From positions 1 to 64,000 of the forward strand of contig NZ_MASN01000030.1 in the NCBI RefSeq assembly GCF_001861355.1: a stretch of 64,000 bases of DNA, given 5' to 3'. This DNA comes from Natrialba sp. SSL1 (GTDB taxonomy: Archaea; Halobacteriota; Halobacteria; Halobacteriales; Natrialbaceae). Positions 17,744 to 27,649 of the stretch are shown in pieces. The notes beneath the pieces were generated by a model. It worked only from the letters and a program-made list of their open reading frames with translations. It was not told the origin of the DNA and searched no databases. The position numbers were made by a program, and so were the translations under genes. Every line of letters begins with the position of its first letter. Position 1 is the first letter of the stretch.

Positions 17744-19105
17744 ATGGGCATGACGACGCTCGAGAACGCCCGTGCGCTGCTCGCGACGGGTCCACTCTGT
17801 AACTCCTGTCTCGGTCGGCCCTTCGCCGACCGGAGTTTCGGGCTGACGAACGCCGAGCGCGGCCGTGCACTCCGGACGACCATCGCGCTAGCAGACGATA
17901 CGGACTACGAACCCGATGACCCAGAAAGCTGCTGGGTCTGTGAGGGCTACTGTGGCACCTTCGACGCCATCGCCGACACCATCGTCGACGCCCTCGGGGA
18001 TGTCCACTTCGAGACCTACCAGGTCGGCACGCAGGTCTCCCCGCTGGTCGAGGAAAACGACCGACTGCTTCGAGAGGACGCCGGACTCGACCCCGAAATC
18101 GGTGAGTCGCTCAAACGCGAAATGAACCGCGAAGTTGGCCGCCGCGTCGGCGCAAAAAGCGGTGCAGAGGTCGACTTCGACCGCCCCGACGTGCTCGCCG
18201 TCATCGACCTCGACGGCTTCGATTCGTTCGAGGCACTCGAGTCCGATTCCGTCACGAGCCACGCGGTGGACGTCCAGATCAATCCGGCGTTCGTCTACGG
18301 CCGGTACCGCAAGCTCGAGCGGGATATTCCCCAGACGGAGTGGCCCTGCCGGGAGTGTGGCGGCAGCGGCATCCAGCTCGGTGACGACGGTGAGGAGCCC
18401 TGTGACTACTGTGGCGGCTCTGGCTATATGTACGACACCAGCGTCGAGCAGGTCGTTCGCCCGCACGTCGTCGAGGCGATGGACGGCGACGAGGGCACCT
18501 TCCACGGCGCGGGCCGCGAGGACGTCGACGCGCGGATGCTCGAGGAGGGTCGCCCGTTCGTCCTCGAGGTGAAACGGCCGCGCGAGCGCACGCCGGACGT
18601 AGCCACACTCGAGTCCGAGATCAACGAGGCCGCGGAAGGTGCGGTCGAAGTCGAGGGGCTGCGCCTCGCGACCTACGAGATGGTCGAGCGCGTCAAGGAA
18701 CACGACGCGAGCAAGCACTACCGCGCGGATGTCGAGTTCGGAGAGCCAGTCGGGGAAGACGAATTCGAGGCGGCACTCGAGGAACTCCGCGGAACGACGG
18801 TGGAGCAGGATACGCCCCAGCGCGTCGATCACCGACGGGCGGCGCTCACCCGCGAGCGGACGGTGTACGACGCCGAGGGCAAACTCATCGAACCGACGCA
18901 GGCTGAGGTCCGGATTCACGGCGAGGGCGGCCTCTACATCAAGGAACTCATCAGCAGCGACGAGGGGCGCACGGTGCCGAGTTTGGCGGGGCTACTCGAG
19001 ACGGATGCGGTCGTGACGGCGCTCGACGTGACGGGTGTCGAGGGTGAGAACGAGCCGTTCGAGGTGGAGGCGTACTTCCGAGACGAGCCGCGGTCTGACG
19101 AGTAA
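17744..19105 (+). CDS. pus10: tRNA pseudouridine synthase Pus10
   Basis: A protein of 453 residues. The N-terminal zinc/THUMP-like region contains CNSCLGRPF and CWVCEGYCG; the catalytic domain contains FHGAGREDVDARML with the conserved Asp, and LEVKRPRER; the C-terminus shows ELISSDEGRTVPSLAGLL. An extra zinc-knuckle pair (CRECGGSG, CDYCGGSG; about 200-230) of DnaJ type is inserted, as in other haloarchaea. Pus10 makes pseudouridine 54 and 55 in the T-loop of archaeal tRNAs. ATG 17744 is used; ATG 17750 is nearly as likely, no ribosome site being visible. Confidence 0.93.
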   Translation: MGMTTLENARALLATGPLCNSCLGRPFADRSFGLTNAERGRALRTTIALADDTDYEPDDPESCWVCEGYCGTFDAIADTIVDALGDVHFETYQVGTQVSPLVEENDRLLREDAGLDPEIGESLKREMNREVGRRVGAKSGAEVDFDRPDVLAVIDLDGFDSFEALESDSVTSHAVDVQINPAFVYGRYRKLERDIPQTEWPCRECGGSGIQLGDDGEEPCDYCGGSGYMYDTSVEQVVRPHVVEAMDGDEGTFHGAGREDVDARMLEEGRPFVLEVKRPRERTPDVATLESEINEAAEGAVEVEGLRLATYEMVERVKEHDASKHYRADVEFGEPVGEDEFEAALEELRGTTVEQDTPQRVDHRRAALTRERTVYDAEGKLIEPTQAEVRIHGEGGLYIKELISSDEGRTVPSLAGLLETDAVVTALDVTGVEGENEPFEVEAYFRDEPRSDE

Positions 19106-19162
19106 CTGGCGTAGGGTGCAGAACTGGGGTGAGGTACAGAACCGGAGTAAGATACACAGATT

Positions 19163-19200
19163 CTGTACGCTGCATCTGTACGCTGCACCTGTACGCTGCG
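19163..19200. repeat. 13-bp tandem repeat, three units
   Basis: CTGTACGCTGCA plus one base occurs three times in a row (19163, 19176, 19189) in the 516-bp gap between pus10 and the histidine kinase gene. The remainder of the gap (19106-19621) shows no gene. Probably a slippage product; no function suggested. Confidence 0.6.
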
Positions 19201-19621
19201 TTCTATACTTCGGACTGGTGCTGGTGGACAACACGTCTTCAAGACGGGTGAAAGCGAGACTGCAGGACAATCGACCGATGTGCATCCTACCGAGAAGCGC
19301 CGCGTTGATCCACGCTGTCCCAACGACTCGGTTCCGAGTCAAATTTCGTTTAGGGGGATCCGCTCACCGTGAACCCTACGATAGCCTCATATTCAGTGTT
19401 AGGGCCTGAGGAGTCCGAAATTGGGGGTGAGACTGTCTCTCCCGACGGCTTTTTCCCTCTCGCTCCGCTGACTCAGTACATGATTGGCCCTCCATCGCTG
19501 TCAATCGAGCCAGTCGATTCGAACGGGACGGGAGTGTTCGTCACTCCTCGCGACCATCGACGACCCGCAGATAGCAGCACAACGGATCGGAGCCCTGTTT
19601 TCGAGCGGTCAGAGGTGGCAC

Positions 19622-22054
19622 GTGAGTAAGAACGTGACCGCGAACGAGGTCGCCAGTGAGCCGGTGACTCTCGAGACCGGACTCGAGGCGTTCCAGTCGA
19701 GCCCGGAATTCAGCGGCCCGGTCGAAGCACTCGATGGGAACGACTGCAACGACCACTTCGCACACATCTACGAGACCCGTGAGGGGAAGTTCGAGGCCGC
19801 CGTTCCGTTCGTCCGTCACGGACTCGACCGGGGCGAGCGTGTCGCATACGTTGTCGACCAGAGCAGCGAAGCCGAGGTTCGGAGACGACTGCAAACCGCC
19901 GGGATCGATGTCGACGCCGCGATCGATTCGGGTGCGTTACTGTTCTACACCGTCGACGAAACCTATCTCCGAAACGGCTCGTTCGACCCGAACGAGATGA
20001 TTCAGTTCTACGCCGACGCGACCGCAGAAGCCACCGAGGAGTTCGAGGCACTCCGTCTCGTCGCCGAAATGTCGTGGATCAAAGAAGACGGGACGACGAT
20101 CGAGCAGGTGATGGAGTACGAGTCGAAGATCAACGACCTGTTCGACCACGAGGACGTCCTCGCCATCTGCCAGTACGACCGCGACCTGTTCGAGCCGACG
20201 GTTATCCAGAACGTCATTCGAACCCACCCACACCTCATCTACGACGGCGCAGCGTGTCACAACTTCTACTACACGCCGCCCGAGGAACTCTTCGGCGAGG
20301 ATGCGCCCGTTCGCGAAAACGAGCGCATGCTTCAGACGCTCCGCGAGCGAACGATAGCGAAGACCAAGCTCCAAGAGCGCGAACAGTTTCTGCAGGAGCT
20401 CTACGACATCACGGCCGACTCCGCCACGTCGTTCGAGGCGAAGATCCGCCGGCTGCTCGAACTGGGTAGCGAGCGCTTCGGGCTCGAGGTCGGGTACTTC
20501 GCCCGGACGGACACCGACGAAACGTTCGACATCGTCGACGCGGTCGGCGATCACGATCAGATTAGTGCAGGCGTCACCGATACACTGCGTGACACCTACT
20601 GCGAGAAACTCCTCGCAACACCCGGTCGAATCGCTGTCACGGACGCGATCGAGGCAGGGTGGGCCACTGACCAGGCCTACGAACGGTACGGGCTGGACGC
20701 CTACTTCGCGACGACCATCCACGTGAGCGGTGCAGCGTACGGCACACTCTGCTTTGCGTCTGAGCAGCCCCGTGAAGGACCCTACACCGATGCCGAGCGG
20801 ACGTATCTCGATCTGATGGGGCAGTGGATCGAGTCCGAACTCGAGCGCCGGGAACGCGAGACGTTCCTCCAGGAAAGCTACCGAATTACGGCCGACCCCT
20901 CCCTCACGTTCGAGACGAAACTCGAGAAACTACTCGACTTCGGCCGCGAGTGGATGGGGCTCGAGGCAGCCGGACTGACTCATTTGCCTGCCTGGGACGA
21001 CCGATTCCAGAACGAGCTCACGATCGGATACGGAGACGACACAGGCGACGATTCCGACACGATGTGGACCAACCCTGGCACGGGGCGCTTCTGTCGAGCG
21101 GTCATCGAGAGCGATGATCCCGTCGGGATGGCAGACATCCGCGGCACCGACTGGGTGGATGACGAGATTCACCAGGAACAGGGGCTGTCGTGTTATCTCG
21201 GGACGAAGGTACTGAACGGGTCAACGCCGTACGGTACGCTGTGGGTCGGTAGTACGACACCACGCGACCGGGCGTTCACGGACACAGAGCGGACGTTCCT
21301 CGAGTTGATGGGCCAGTGGGTCAGCTACGAGATCGAACGGGAGTACCGCGAACAGGCGCTCGAGGAATCGAACGAGCGACTCGAACAGTTCGCCTACGCC
21401 GCCTCCCACGACCTGCAGGAGCCCCTGCGGATGGTGTCGAGCTACCTGCGATTGATCGAGCGCCAGTACAGCGACGCGTTCGACGAGGAGGGCGAGGAGT
21501 TCCTCACGTTCGCCGTCGACGGGGCCGACCGGATGCGAGAGATGATCGACGGGTTGCTCGCGTACTCGAGAGTCGAAACGCGGGGCGATCCGTTCGAAGC
21601 AGTCGACCTGGACCCCATCCTCGAGGACGTGCTTGCGGACCTCCAGTTACAGATTTCGGACACCAACGCCGAGATCACGGCTGAGAAACTGCCACCCGTC
21701 GAAGGAGACGGAAACCAACTCCGCCAGGTCTTACAGAACTTGCTCGAAAACGCCATCACCTACAGCGGCGAGTCATCACCCCGGATCCATCTCGAGGCGA
21801 ACCGCCGGAAGCAGGACTGGGTGCTCTCGGTTCACGATAACGGCATCGGTATCGAGCAAGCGAATCAGGAGCGTATCTTCGATATCTTCGACCGATTACA
21901 CAGTCGTGAGGAGTACGAGGGAACGGGTCTCGGACTCGCACTCTGTCAACGCATCGTCGAGCGCCACGACGGCGAGCTGTGGGTCGACTCAGAACCGGGG
22001 AACGGATCGACGTTTTCGTTTACGCTCCCCGCAGTCACGGATCACGACCAGTAG
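19622..22054 (+). CDS. sensor histidine kinase: MEDS, two GAF domains, HisKA, HATPase
   Basis: A soluble kinase of 810 residues from GTG 19622, chosen because AGAGGTGG precedes it; an ATG at 19484 would add 46 residues of non-family sequence. Residues 45-200 are a MEDS sensory domain (HIYETREGKFEAAVPFVRHG, RGERVAYVVD). Two GAF domains follow (about 250-415 and 420-580), each with YGTLCFAS or YGTLWVGS. The dimerisation histidine is in ASHDLQEPLRMV (near 596); N-box LLENAITYSG, G1 VHDNGIGI and G2 GTGLGLALC complete the kinase. No response regulator is adjacent, so it is an orphan kinase; signal unknown. Confidence 0.88.
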   Translation: MSKNVTANEVASEPVTLETGLEAFQSSPEFSGPVEALDGNDCNDHFAHIYETREGKFEAAVPFVRHGLDRGERVAYVVDQSSEAEVRRRLQTAGIDVDAAIDSGALLFYTVDETYLRNGSFDPNEMIQFYADATAEATEEFEALRLVAEMSWIKEDGTTIEQVMEYESKINDLFDHEDVLAICQYDRDLFEPTVIQNVIRTHPHLIYDGAACHNFYYTPPEELFGEDAPVRENERMLQTLRERTIAKTKLQEREQFLQELYDITADSATSFEAKIRRLLELGSERFGLEVGYFARTDTDETFDIVDAVGDHDQISAGVTDTLRDTYCEKLLATPGRIAVTDAIEAGWATDQAYERYGLDAYFATTIHVSGAAYGTLCFASEQPREGPYTDAERTYLDLMGQWIESELERRERETFLQESYRITADPSLTFETKLEKLLDFGREWMGLEAAGLTHLPAWDDRFQNELTIGYGDDTGDDSDTMWTNPGTGRFCRAVIESDDPVGMADIRGTDWVDDEIHQEQGLSCYLGTKVLNGSTPYGTLWVGSTTPRDRAFTDTERTFLELMGQWVSYEIEREYREQALEESNERLEQFAYAASHDLQEPLRMVSSYLRLIERQYSDAFDEEGEEFLTFAVDGADRMREMIDGLLAYSRVETRGDPFEAVDLDPILEDVLADLQLQISDTNAEITAEKLPPVEGDGNQLRQVLQNLLENAITYSGESSPRIHLEANRRKQDWVLSVHDNGIGIEQANQERIFDIFDRLHSREEYEGTGLGLALCQRIVERHDGELWVDSEPGNGSTFSFTLPAVTDHDQ

Positions 22055-22068
22055 CGGCGACGGAACGG

Positions 22069-22098
22069 TCACTCCCCACGGGCAGCTGCGGGGAGTGA
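22069..22098 (+). terminator. hairpin behind the histidine kinase gene
   Basis: A 9-bp perfect stem (TCACTCCCC at 22069-22077 with GGGGAGTGA at 22090-22098) closes a 12-base loop, 15 bases after the stop codon. There is no following T-tract, so it is only a possible terminator or RNA-stabilising hairpin. Confidence 0.35.
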
Positions 22099-22188
22099 GC
22101 GGCCAACGACCGCCCGGTTGCGAGGAGTGTGTTCACGGCGCTAAGCAGACACAGTGTTCGGAGAAGGGATTTCTATCGAGGTGAGTAC

Positions 22189-22368
22189 TCACGAATTCTT
22201 TCCGCGGCTATCGTCGCCGAGTTCCTCGAGTCGATCGAGTTCGGCTTCCGCCTCCGCTGACCGACGGTGCTGGGGCGAGGTGATCGCCTCGCCGGAGCCC
22301 TCGATGCGTTCGTCGGGGTCCTCGACGGCGAAGCGCCTGCGTAGCCGGCTGATGGCGGCTCGAAGCAT
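22189..22368 (-). CDS. small charged protein, hypothetical
   Basis: 59 residues from ATG 22368, MLRAAISRLRRRFAVEDPDE to DDSRGKNS: a basic amphipathic N-terminal helix followed by an acidic, charged tail. Divergent from rnhB with a 118-bp gap. No family recognised; composition is that of a genuine haloarchaeal gene, but expression is not certain. Confidence 0.45.
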   Translation of the reverse strand: MLRAAISRLRRRFAVEDPDERIEGSGEAITSPQHRRSAEAEAELDRLEELGDDSRGKNS

Positions 22369-22486
22369 ATGATTTGCTTTCAACGCCAGCGACAAAAGTG
22401 TACCCCGTCAACGGACTTTCGAGTCACCGATTCACCACGGAACCGAGAACGTAACCGTTTAGCGGTCCGACGCAGATCCACAGTCT

Positions 22487-23158
22487 ATGCCAATCGGCGT
22501 CGACGAAGCGGGGAAGGGACCCGCGCTGGGATCGATGTTCGCCGCAGCCGTCCACGTCGAGGGCGAGACAGTGCTGCCCGACGGTATCGCGGACTCGAAA
22601 CGTCTCACGCCCGCACGACGCGACGAACTCGCCGCCATACTGCGCGAGGACGATCGAATCGGCGTCGGCGTCGCCGAAATTACGACCGCTCAGATCGACG
22701 ACCCCGAGACGGACATGAACTCACTTAGCGTGCAGGCGCACGCCGAGGCGATCGAAGCCGTCGCAAACGATCTCGGACCCGGACTCGAAACACCCCTCAC
22801 CGGACTCTGTGACGCCTGCGACACCGACGCCGATCGGTTCGCGCGCCGAGTCGCAGATCAGTGTGGACTCGAGTGCACCATCACGGCCGAACACGGGGCG
22901 GACGACGACTCGCCGATCGTCGGCGCGGCGAGTATCATCGCGAAGGTGGAGCGGGATGCACACGTCGAGTCGGTTTCAGCCGCGTTCCCTGACTGTGGCC
23001 CGGTGGGAAGCGGCTATCCGAGCGATCCGAATACGCGCGCGTTCCTCGAGTCGTACGTCGACGCACACGGCGAGTTGCCCGCCTGCGCTCGTGAGTCGTG
23101 GTCGACCTGCGAGGACGTGCTCGCGGCGGCGGAGCAGACGGGACTCGGGCAGTTCTAA
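22487..23158 (+). CDS. rnhB: ribonuclease HII
   Basis: A 223-residue protein starting MPIGVDEAGKGPALGSMF, with the archaeal type 2 RNase H active site: Asp and Glu in VDEAGKGP, Asp in LTGLCDACD-type strand (about residue 107), and the KVERDAHV helix. The family's Gly-Ser-Gly-Tyr-Pro-Ser-Asp segment appears as GSGYPSDPNT. It cleaves the RNA strand of RNA-DNA hybrids, removing primers and misincorporated ribonucleotides. Monocistronic; ATG has no obvious ribosome site. Confidence 0.93.
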   Translation: MPIGVDEAGKGPALGSMFAAAVHVEGETVLPDGIADSKRLTPARRDELAAILREDDRIGVGVAEITTAQIDDPETDMNSLSVQAHAEAIEAVANDLGPGLETPLTGLCDACDTDADRFARRVADQCGLECTITAEHGADDDSPIVGAASIIAKVERDAHVESVSAAFPDCGPVGSGYPSDPNTRAFLESYVDAHGELPACARESWSTCEDVLAAAEQTGLGQF

Positions 23159-23228
23159 CCGGTTGGTGGAACCGACACCGGACAGCGCGCGCTCGCTTTT
23201 ATATCACTCCCCGTGGGACGAATAGGCC

Positions 23229-24239
23229 GTGCTCGGCGTTCTGTCCCTGCTCGCGCTCGCTGTCGTCGCCACGGCCGTCGTCTGGCAGGGCAGTATCTGG
23301 CTCGAATCGTCTACCGATCAGCTCGCGGTCGGCTACGGCGTCCCGCCCATCGTCCAGGGCGCGGTCATCGCCGCCGCCGGCTCGAGTATGCCCGAGTTGA
23401 TGAGCGTCATCCTCGCGACGCTTGTCCACGGCGAGTTCGAACTCGGCGTCGGAGCGATCGTCGGCTCGGCGGTGTTCAACCTGCTCGTTATCCCCGGTCT
23501 TGCCGCGCTCGCCGGTCCAAAAGAGATGGCGACCACCCGCGACCTCGTCTACAAGGAGTCGCTGTTCTACATGCTCGCCGTCGCAGTCCTGTTGCTGACG
23601 TTCTCACTCGCCGTGATCTACTACCCACTCGAGGGAGCAGGGCTGCAGGGCGAGGTCACTCGCGCGCTGGCGCTGTTTCCGCTTTCGCTGTACGCACTGT
23701 ACGTCTTCACGCAGTATCTGGATGCGACGGAAGATGAGCAACAACCCGACGCGAGTGTCGACCGGGCCAGAGCGTGGCGCTGGTTCGGTCTTGGCCTGGT
23801 GGTCATCATCGTCGGCGTCGAGGGACTCGTTCGCGCGGCGATCGGGCTCGGCGACGCCTTCGGAACCCCGGCGTTCCTCTGGGGGATGACCGTCGTCGCG
23901 GCGGGCTCGAGCGTCCCCGACGCGTTCGTCAGCATCGTCGCCGCGCGCTCGGGTCGCGCCTCGGTCAGCCTGGCGAACGTCCTCGGGAGCAACATCTTCG
24001 ACCTGCTGGTGGCGGTGCCGGTCGGCGTCCTCGTCGCCGGCGCGCTCGCGATTACGTTCGCACACATCGTCCCGATGATGGCGTTTCTCGTACTCGCGAC
24101 CGTTGTCTTCTTCGCGATTTCCCGGACCGGCATGCTGCTCTCCGAGCGAGAGGCCTGGCTCCTGCTCGGCTTCTATGGGCTATTCGTGAGCTGGCTGGTA
24201 CTCGAGAGCGTTGGGCTGATGAACGTAGTGCCGACGTAA
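23229..24239 (+). CDS. CaCA-family cation exchanger (Na+/Ca2+ type)
   Basis: A 336-residue membrane protein from GTG 23229, about ten helices in two homologous halves. The two alpha repeats are clear: AAAGSSMPELMSVI with GAIVGSAVFNLLVI, and AAGSSVPDAFVSIV with NVLGSNIFDLLV. The acidic residues in GSSMPE and GSSVPD bind the ion. The central loop is short (EDEQQPDASVD), as in prokaryotic YrbG/NCX-like antiporters. Expected to export Ca2+ in exchange for Na+ or H+. Confidence 0.88.
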   Translation: MLGVLSLLALAVVATAVVWQGSIWLESSTDQLAVGYGVPPIVQGAVIAAAGSSMPELMSVILATLVHGEFELGVGAIVGSAVFNLLVIPGLAALAGPKEMATTRDLVYKESLFYMLAVAVLLLTFSLAVIYYPLEGAGLQGEVTRALALFPLSLYALYVFTQYLDATEDEQQPDASVDRARAWRWFGLGLVVIIVGVEGLVRAAIGLGDAFGTPAFLWGMTVVAAGSSVPDAFVSIVAARSGRASVSLANVLGSNIFDLLVAVPVGVLVAGALAITFAHIVPMMAFLVLATVVFFAISRTGMLLSEREAWLLLGFYGLFVSWLVLESVGLMNVVPT

Positions 24240-24348
24240 GCCGTCGATTCCTGGTTCCGTCAACGAGGCCGCACGAAACGGGGCGTACAGGCAGGTTGCA
24301 GCGGCAGGCTGGCCGCTCTTGCCGGTCGGAGTAGTCCGTTGGGGTACG

Positions 24349-24453
24349 ATGCCGGTCTGTACGCAGTGTGAGAATCCCGTCTCGATCGATTTCGTACGGG
24401 CACACGGTGACGGTGAGACCGTCGACTGGTGTCCACGATGTCGTAATGGGTGA
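24349..24453 (+). CDS. 34-aa zinc-finger micro-protein
   Basis: ATG 24349 to TGA 24453 encodes 34 residues beginning MPVCTQCENPVSIDF, with CTQC near the N-terminus and CPRC near the C-terminus. This is a minimal zinc ribbon of the type found widely in haloarchaea. It lies alone between the exchanger gene and the end of secD. Although very short, the balanced CxxC pair and good codon use argue for a gene. Confidence 0.5.
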   Translation: MPVCTQCENPVSIDFVRAHGDGETVDWCPRCRNG

Positions 24454-24561
24454 GACGTCCGAGACCGCTGGAGAACACTCGTTGTCGATCCGAAAGTGAA
24501 AATAGAGCCGGCAGGGCTGTCGGAGCCACCGGGTGTTGGAGCCGTCGGGTGTGGAATCCGC

Positions 24562-26211
24562 CTACTTGTCCGTCAGGAGCCGCTGTAGGATGTTCCCGTA
24601 GGCGGGGCGGGTGACGAGCACACCGATCAGCACGCCGAGGATCGTGATGATCGCGAAGCCGCGAAGGTCGCCGAGACTCATCACGGCGAGTGGGGACATC
24701 GCGATGATCGTCGTCGCGGCGGCAGCCCCGATGACCCAGAACGCCTTGCGGAAGCGCGACTCGAAGACCCGCTGGGAGCTCACCTCGCCGTCGTCCATCA
24801 CCTCGTCGGCGATGATGACGAGGTCGTCCACCCCCGTCCCGACGACGGCGATGAATCCGGCCACGTGCGAGAGGTCGAGTGGCATCCGGATCAGCGCGGC
24901 GAAGCCGAGCAGGATGAGCACCTCGGACATCGCGGTGATGACCATCGGCGCGGCAACGCGCGGATTCCGGTACCGCAGGAAGACCATGCCGCTGACGGTC
25001 AGCACCGAGAGGATCCCGATCAGCAGCGAGTAGGTCTTGAACTGGTCTGCGAGCGCCGGTTCGACGCTGAACGTCTGCTGACGGTCGAAGTCGAGCGGTG
25101 CAGTCAGCGCACCGGATTCCAGATTGACTGCGAGCTGGTGGGCGTCCTGCTGGGTAGGCGTGATCATCTCGAACGTCGGATCGTTTGCCCACTCGCCGGA
25201 TGCCATGTTGCTCCCGAGGCGATCACCCATACTGTGTGCGTCGACGACCTCGCCGTCGACCATCGTCAGGAGACACCACTGTGGCTGGTCGTGATCGAAG
25301 TCGAACTCGCCGGCTTCGCGGTCCTGGATGCCACACTGCTGAATCCCCTCCGAGGTGAAGCCGTACTCGTTCATTGCGGCCTGATACTCGGTGGCGGCAC
25401 TGTTCCCGTCAGCATCCTCCGTGTCGTCGACGGTGACCGGGACGTAGTTGTAGCCTTGCTCGTCGTTGTACGAGGCGACACCGACCCTGCTGAAGTCGTC
25501 TTCGCCTTCTAGGACGGTCTCGTTCGTCTGGTTACCGTCCTCGTCCGGGTAGTACGCCCACACCTGCACGTCACCGCGGTCGGAGAGCAGTTCGCGTAGT
25601 TCCTCCGGGCTCATGCCCGGCACCTCGGTCACGATGTAGTAACTCCCCTCGACGGTGGCTTCCTGATACACCTGTCCACCCGAGAGACCGGCCTCGTTGA
25701 CGCGCAACTCGATCGTCCGTATCATCTCGTCTCGGGTGTCCTGTGTAACACCGTTCTCGACGTCGTCCTCGCTCACATCGGCATCGTACTCCGCGATGAC
25801 GGCTGCGAAGTCGGCTGCGCTAACGTCATCGACGAACACTTCGGCCGTATAGCGGTCCTCGTCCTCGTGGTGGCGAACCGTCGCATCGGCCGTCTCGAGA
25901 TCGAGTTCGGTGTACAGCGATGACTCTAACTCGGAGTGTTGCTCCGATTCGAGATCGATGTTGTCGACCATCATCCCCGTCGGAGGCGCACTCACGCGTG
26001 TGCCGCCGTCGAGTCCGATACCGTACTCGATGTTCGTCATCCGCTCCTCGACGCTCTGGTTGGCCTCGTCTTCCTCGAGGTCACCTGCGAGAGAGTCGTC
26101 CGCCATAATGCCGCCGGGGATGAACAGCGCGACGAGCGCGAACGCGATGAACATCGCGAGCAGGAGAACTCGCCAGTACTCCTTGACGAATCCGACCGGA
26201 TTCGCGCTCAT
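24562..26211 (-). CDS. secD: protein-export membrane protein SecD
   Basis: A 549-residue protein with a first helix near residue 12-33, a large extracytoplasmic domain (about 35-365) and five further helices. Family motifs: GLDGGTRVSAPP after the first loop, and FIAVVGTGVDDLVIIADEV in the transmembrane block. SecD works with SecF to pull translocating chains through the Sec pore using ion gradient energy. The ATG at 26211 overlaps the stop of secF (ATGA), hence a secF-secD operon; an upstream ATG at 26238 lies within secF. Confidence 0.93.
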   Translation of the reverse strand: MSANPVGFVKEYWRVLLLAMFIAFALVALFIPGGIMADDSLAGDLEEDEANQSVEERMTNIEYGIGLDGGTRVSAPPTGMMVDNIDLESEQHSELESSLYTELDLETADATVRHHEDEDRYTAEVFVDDVSAADFAAVIAEYDADVSEDDVENGVTQDTRDEMIRTIELRVNEAGLSGGQVYQEATVEGSYYIVTEVPGMSPEELRELLSDRGDVQVWAYYPDEDGNQTNETVLEGEDDFSRVGVASYNDEQGYNYVPVTVDDTEDADGNSAATEYQAAMNEYGFTSEGIQQCGIQDREAGEFDFDHDQPQWCLLTMVDGEVVDAHSMGDRLGSNMASGEWANDPTFEMITPTQQDAHQLAVNLESGALTAPLDFDRQQTFSVEPALADQFKTYSLLIGILSVLTVSGMVFLRYRNPRVAAPMVITAMSEVLILLGFAALIRMPLDLSHVAGFIAVVGTGVDDLVIIADEVMDDGEVSSQRVFESRFRKAFWVIGAAAATTIIAMSPLAVMSLGDLRGFAIITILGVLIGVLVTRPAYGNILQRLLTDK

Positions 26212-27104
26212 GATCGCACCCCGTGGAACTTGTACCACCGAAGGAGACTGAGATTCAACAGGTACGTGTTCATAAGGTCTGCTGCGAGGCCGACGAAGAG
26301 GATGATCCCGATCGACGCGAGCAGTTCGACGCCGAACAGCGTGGCGGCGATCCCCATGACGAGCATCGCAGCCATCGACGTGACGGTCATCGTGACACCC
26401 GTCTTCGTCGCACGGTAGGTGCTCTCGTAAAAGTCACCGCCGCGCCTGAGAATGTGAGTGTTCAACAGAATGTCTGAGTCGACGGAGTATCCGATCAGCA
26501 TCAGGAGAGCGGCAACTGTCCCGAGCGAGAGCGGAATGTCTGCGACCGACATGAACGCGAGCGGGATCATGAGGTCCGAGAACGCCGAAGCGACGATCGC
26601 AATCGACGGCACGAACGTCCGGAAGAGCAAGAACGCGAGCACGCTCATACCGGCGAATGCGACGCCGAGGCCGAGCAGCGCAGTCTGCTGGGTCTGTGCT
26701 GCGAAGCTCGGTGACGCCGTCGACTCCTGCTGGACGATTTCGTTATCGCCGTCCTGCGCGAGTTCCGCCTCGGCTTGACTACTCAACTCCTGAATCGCGT
26801 CCTGGTCCTCGATACCGGCGAACTGAACGGTGTACTGGTTCTCGACGCCAGGAGCCTGAATTCCCTGTACAGAGTCCGGCTCGACGCTGAATGCCTCCTC
26901 GATCTCCGCCTGCGAAGATGTCGTCTGAACCGTCAGCTCTGCACCGCCTGCGAAGTCCATCCCGAGCGGAACCGGCGTCCCGGTCACGAGAAACGAACCG
27001 CTCAGAATGAGCAACGCGACGGCAAGGACTGCGAGTGGCACCGCCGCAAGTTGGCGGTTCGTGTACCGGGTGTACGATATGTCCGGTACGTCGAAATACC
27101 CCAT
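26208..27104 (-). CDS. secF: protein-export membrane protein SecF
   Basis: A 298-residue protein starting MGYFDVPDISYTRYTNRQLA, with one helix, the GMDFAGGAELTVQT motif at the start of the periplasm-like domain, and five helices carrying LIGYSVDSDILLNTHI. First gene of the secF-secD pair. The frame is open for 32 further codons upstream to an ATG at 27200, but those residues are unlike the family, so ATG 27104 is used. Confidence 0.93.
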   Translation of the reverse strand: MGYFDVPDISYTRYTNRQLAAVPLAVLAVALLILSGSFLVTGTPVPLGMDFAGGAELTVQTTSSQAEIEEAFSVEPDSVQGIQAPGVENQYTVQFAGIEDQDAIQELSSQAEAELAQDGDNEIVQQESTASPSFAAQTQQTALLGLGVAFAGMSVLAFLLFRTFVPSIAIVASAFSDLMIPLAFMSVADIPLSLGTVAALLMLIGYSVDSDILLNTHILRRGGDFYESTYRATKTGVTMTVTSMAAMLVMGIAATLFGVELLASIGIILFVGLAADLMNTYLLNLSLLRWYKFHGVRS

Positions 27105-27221
27105 ATATCGGACTACTAGCAAGCGATTGAAGTAAGCCTTCTCAATTTCTCCTGTCGGTTTCGACAAACGATCACCTGAAACCACAGCACGCTCAAGCAC
27201 CTCGAGACCGTATCGGCGACC

Positions 27222-27605
27222 ATGACGACACAGCCAGAAACGGAGACAAAGACGGAGAGAGAACGCGCCGACAGTCGCAACCGAACCGGCCGCGACCCCG
27301 CAACACGCGTCGTCGTCTCCTATCCGGAGGACCTCTCAGAGTGGGGTCGGTTCCAGGTCGAAAAGCCGTCGTTCCGGGCATTCCTCCGGAAAACCCGCGA
27401 CGAAGCGCGAGAAGGTGACGAGTGGGAGGAGTTCGTCGGCGTCGGCTGCTGTGGGAACTCACTCGACGTTCCGCTCCGTGTCGAAACGGTCGAGGGCGGC
27501 GCAGGTATCGGCGAACACACCGAAATCACCTACACGGTTCGTGAAGCCTGCGGCATTCAGGGAAGCTGGCGCGTCCAGAGTAAGGGTGGGCCGAACCAGG
27601 CCTGA
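27222..27605 (+). CDS. conserved haloarchaeal protein of unknown function
   Basis: 127 residues. A disordered charged N-terminus (about 1-28) precedes a compact domain with VVVSYPEDLSEWGRF, FRAFLRKTRDEA, VGVGCCGNSLDVPLRV and TYTVREACGIQGSWRV. The spaced cysteines (CCG, AC) might bind metal, but no family function is known to me. Divergent from secF. Confidence 0.7.
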   Translation: MTTQPETETKTERERADSRNRTGRDPATRVVVSYPEDLSEWGRFQVEKPSFRAFLRKTRDEAREGDEWEEFVGVGCCGNSLDVPLRVETVEGGAGIGEHTEITYTVREACGIQGSWRVQSKGGPNQA

Positions 27606-27649
27606 CAAGCGCGCTCGTTGTGTCGGTCGTCAGCACCACCCCGTCCCCC

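Noticed and set aside
19484-19621. N-terminal extension of the histidine kinase from ATG 19484
   Set aside because: The added residues are Ser/Arg/Cys-rich and unlike the MEDS family; GTG 19622 has a good ribosome site.
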